Source: Clostridia bacterium (GTDB lineage: Bacteria; Bacillota_A; Clostridia; Christensenellales; Aristaeellaceae). Taken from it: a DNA stretch of 22,677 nucleotides. Below are positions 20,703 through 22,677 of this stretch, piece by piece. Location of the stretch: assembly GCA_025997215.1 (NCBI GenBank), contig BNUH01000043.1:1-22677 (forward strand). The letters run 5' to 3'. Under the pieces are notes generated by a model. That model searched no databases, was not told the DNA's origin, and worked only from the letters and a program-made list of their open reading frames with translations. Position numbers and translations under genes: made by a program. Position 1 is the stretch's first letter. Each line of letters starts with the position of its first letter.

Positions 20703-21605
20703 TCAACCTTTTACAGAGCCTACCATAACGCCCTTTATGAAGTATTTTTGCACAAACGGGTAGATAGCCAGTATAGGCAGTGTTGACGCGACAATAGTTG
20801 CGGAACGTACCCCTTCGGGCAACATGTTCATCAGATCATCCGAGCTTTTACTGGACATATCTTCCATGTTATCCACAATGATGTCGCGCAGGTATATGGG
20901 CAGCGTTTTGACCGAGCTCTTCGTGTTATAGATCATTGCGGAGAAATAGTCATTCCACAGCCCGACAGCCGTGAACAGGCAAACGGTCGCAATCACTGGC
21001 AGCGCTAGGGGAAGTATTATTCTCAACAGTATCGTGATATTGGTCGCGCCGTCGATTCGTGCGGACTCTTCGAGACTTTCCGGTATTGACTCATAATAAT
21101 TCTTAATCAGGAGCATATTATACACGTTGATCGCGCTGGGCAGTATCAGCACCCATAGCGAGTTGGTCAGCTGCAGATCCTTCATTAGCAGGTATGTGGG
21201 GATCATTCCGCCGGAAAACAGCATCGTGAACACAAACGCGACCAGCAACGGTCTCCTTAGCGGCAGGCCGCGCTTTGACAGCGGATACGCCGCCAAGCAG
21301 CATGTTACAATGGACACAACTGTGCCAACGACAGTAACAAATACAGAATTACGGAACGACAGTGTAAATAAACTGGAGCGCAGTACATACCTCATTGTAC
21401 CAAACTGAATATCCAGCGGATAGAACGTGACCCGATTCGAGATCAACGCCCATTCCGCGCTGAACGCTTTTGAAACCACATTCAAGAAAGGCAGTAATGT
21501 AACAATCGCAAACACAGTCATCAAACCGTACGCGAATATGTCGACTACCCAGTCCTCAACCGTGCGGTGAATACCGCGCTTCATGCCTTTCACCGCCCTC
21601 ACCAT
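20703..21605 (-). CDS. Carbohydrate ABC transporter permease (LplC/YtcP type)
   Basis: A 300-residue inner-membrane permease with about six membrane helices; the first is at about 23-43 (DIFAYGLMTVFAIVTLLPFL). The EAA loop that docks the ATPase is at about 178-198 (SLEESARIDGATNITILLRI). The family partners with LplB and a separate solute-binding protein; the shared MsmX-type ATPase is usually encoded elsewhere. It overlaps the upstream permease gene by 7 bases and is followed by the oxidoreductase, suggesting that an imported sugar or polyol-like compound is oxidised by the latter. This link is inference from the operon. Confidence 0.92.
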   Translation of the reverse strand: MVRAVKGMKRGIHRTVEDWVVDIFAYGLMTVFAIVTLLPFLNVVSKAFSAEWALISNRVTFYPLDIQFGTMRYVLRSSLFTLSFRNSVFVTVVGTVVSIVTCCLAAYPLSKRGLPLRRPLLVAFVFTMLFSGGMIPTYLLMKDLQLTNSLWVLILPSAINVYNMLLIKNYYESIPESLEESARIDGATNITILLRIILPLALPVIATVCLFTAVGLWNDYFSAMIYNTKSSVKTLPIYLRDIIVDNMEDMSSKSSDDLMNMLPEGVRSATIVASTLPILAIYPFVQKYFIKGVMVGSVKG

Positions 21606-22543
21606 ATACTGGAACCCGTAACGCGGCGAGAGAGTGTGTTACCCGTCATCACCAACAGGAATCCCACTGCGGAGTTGAACAACCCAACGGCTGTGCCAAA
21701 GCTGTAATCCATCTTTCCCAATCCAATCCGATATACATATGTCCCAATAACGTCCGCGACTGAATACACGACAGGGTTATAAATAGCCAGAATCTGCTCA
21801 TTGCCGGCATCCAACAGAGAACCTATGCGCAGTATGAACATCAGCACTATAGTCGGCGCGATGCCTGGCAGCGTGATGTGCCAGATCTGGCGCAACCGAC
21901 CCGCGCCGTCTATCCTCGCTGCTTCATATAATTCCTGCGAAACACCTGCAATAGCCGCTATAAACACGATGGCGTTCCAACCAGCTTCTTTCCAGCCGCC
22001 TGAAAATATTATCACTGACCGAAACCATCTGGTAGAGGTCAGAAATGTGATCGGCTTACCGCCTAGGCTGATAATCGCCTTGTTAACCAGACCGGAACTG
22101 CCGCTTAGCAGCGTTGTGAATATACCGGCCACCACGATCCAAGAGAAAAAGTGAGGTATGTACACGATTGTTTGAGTGATCTTTTTGAAAGGCATCCAGC
22201 GGCACTCGTTCAGGAGCAACGCTACAAATATCCCCAGCGGGAACAGCACCGATATGCGGATAGCGCTGATGAGCAGCGTATTGCGCAGTACGATATAGAA
22301 ATCCTTAGAATGGAACAAACGTTCAAAGTTGGCCCAACCGACCCAGGGACTGCCTGCAATCCCGCGGAATATATTAAACTTCTGGAAAGCAATCTGGATG
22401 CCCCACATGGGCATGTACTTGAACACAACCAGCGCGGCAAGCGCGGGCAACAGCAACAGATACATATCCCAGTTCCGAGCCAAGCGTTTGAACCACGCAG
22501 CCACGCGTGGATTCTTTCGGGCTTGGGTGTCAAACGCAGTCAT
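21599..22543 (-). CDS. Carbohydrate ABC transporter permease (LplB type)
   Basis: A 314-residue permease with the LplB start RLARNWDMYLLLLPALAALV and MPMWGIQIAFQKFNIFRG, and the EAA loop SQELYEAARIDGAGRLRQIW. It forms a heterodimer with the LplC-type partner encoded next. I chose ATG 22543, which has GAGGAGGGAATC upstream on the minus strand; the frame is open to 22672 but the extra 43 codons lack a start signal. No solute-binding protein is visible on this side within the window. The operon runs from here to the oxidoreductase at 19300. Confidence 0.92.
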   Translation of the reverse strand: MTAFDTQARKNPRVAAWFKRLARNWDMYLLLLPALAALVVFKYMPMWGIQIAFQKFNIFRGIAGSPWVGWANFERLFHSKDFYIVLRNTLLISAIRISVLFPLGIFVALLLNECRWMPFKKITQTIVYIPHFFSWIVVAGIFTTLLSGSSGLVNKAIISLGGKPITFLTSTRWFRSVIIFSGGWKEAGWNAIVFIAAIAGVSQELYEAARIDGAGRLRQIWHITLPGIAPTIVLMFILRIGSLLDAGNEQILAIYNPVVYSVADVIGTYVYRIGLGKMDYSFGTAVGLFNSAVGFLLVMTGNTLSRRVTGSSIW

Positions 22544-22589
22544 CCGATTCCCTCCTCGTATGATAGTATTTGCGGATGAAATCCCAGTC

Positions 22590-22615
22590 GTTTCCAACTC
22601 CGCAAGATTGGAAAC
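22590..22615. promoter_or_regulatory. Inverted repeat upstream of the transporter operon
   Basis: GTTTCCAA (22590-22597) and TTGGAAAC (22608-22615) form an 8-bp perfect inverted repeat 47 bases upstream of the LplB-type start. It may be an operator for a sugar-responsive regulator. The rest of 22544-22677 shows no convincing gene. Confidence 0.4.
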
Positions 22616-22677
22616 AGGAGCATTCCAGGCCGAGGAACGTTCGCCGGGGATAGGCGCGCTGGGGACGCGCAAGGAGG

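Noticed and set aside
1..22677. CRISPR array, rRNA, integrase or attachment sites of the prophage
   Set aside because: No regularly spaced repeats, no rRNA-like sequence and no recombinase other than the IS110 transposase were found; prophage ends are not both in the window or were deleted.

Overview
The window comes from a member of the Bacillota (Firmicutes), probably a Clostridia or Paenibacillales-type bacterium. Two things point there: a cryptic siphophage-type prophage whose gene set and order are typical of prophages in that phylum, and a neighbouring LplB/LplC (YtcP)-type sugar transporter. This placement is inference from gene families; no rRNA or housekeeping marker lies in the window.

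Layout. (1) 1-2360: the 3' end of an unknown coiled-coil gene, a leader region whose folding can hide a ribosome binding site, two related small DNA-binding-like regulators flanking a cysteine-rich protein, and a highly structured intergenic region. (2) 2361-14344: one tightly packed plus-strand replication operon with many 4-base ATGA overlaps: a small accessory protein, a DUF2800 RecB/Cas4-like nuclease, a DUF2815 ssDNA-binding protein, a family A DNA polymerase with 3'-5' exonuclease, a small zinc-ribbon protein, DUF932, a DUF4406-like protein, two ParB-fold proteins, a VapE-type primase-helicase, a VRR-NUC nuclease, an SNF2 helicase and a DUF1492 late regulator. (3) 14345-15352: a hairpin and an intrinsic terminator, two head-tail-connector-like genes and an HNH endonuclease of the packaging type. 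(4) 15353-16115: a minus-strand Phd/PIN toxin-antitoxin pair with its own promoter and paired operator-like repeats. (5) 16116-16212: a G-rich packaging-site-like stretch. (6) 16213-18106: a complete IS110-family element. (7) 18107-19143: a decayed join of terminase small subunit, the C-terminal half of a phage-type S-adenosylmethionine synthetase (metK) and a short fragment resembling the end of a solute-binding protein. (8) 19300-22677: host genes on the minus strand, namely two ABC sugar permeases and a FAD-dependent oxidoreductase.

The prophage is defective. Replication genes look intact, but terminase small subunit is truncated, terminase large subunit, portal, capsid, tail and lysis genes are absent, and no integrase is visible. 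A deletion seems to have run from the packaging genes into host DNA.

The most striking observation is in the IS110 element. Its non-coding left end can fold into a two-loop bridge RNA. All four guide segments can be read: the target loop matches the two flanks of this very insertion (7 and 10 nt), and the donor loop matches the element's own two ends (7 and 6 nt). Joining the ends in a circle would create a promoter with a 17-nt spacer. The reconstructed 14-nt target is GGGTGTTTGAATCG (minus strand), lying between the HNH/cos-like region and the terminase small subunit gene.
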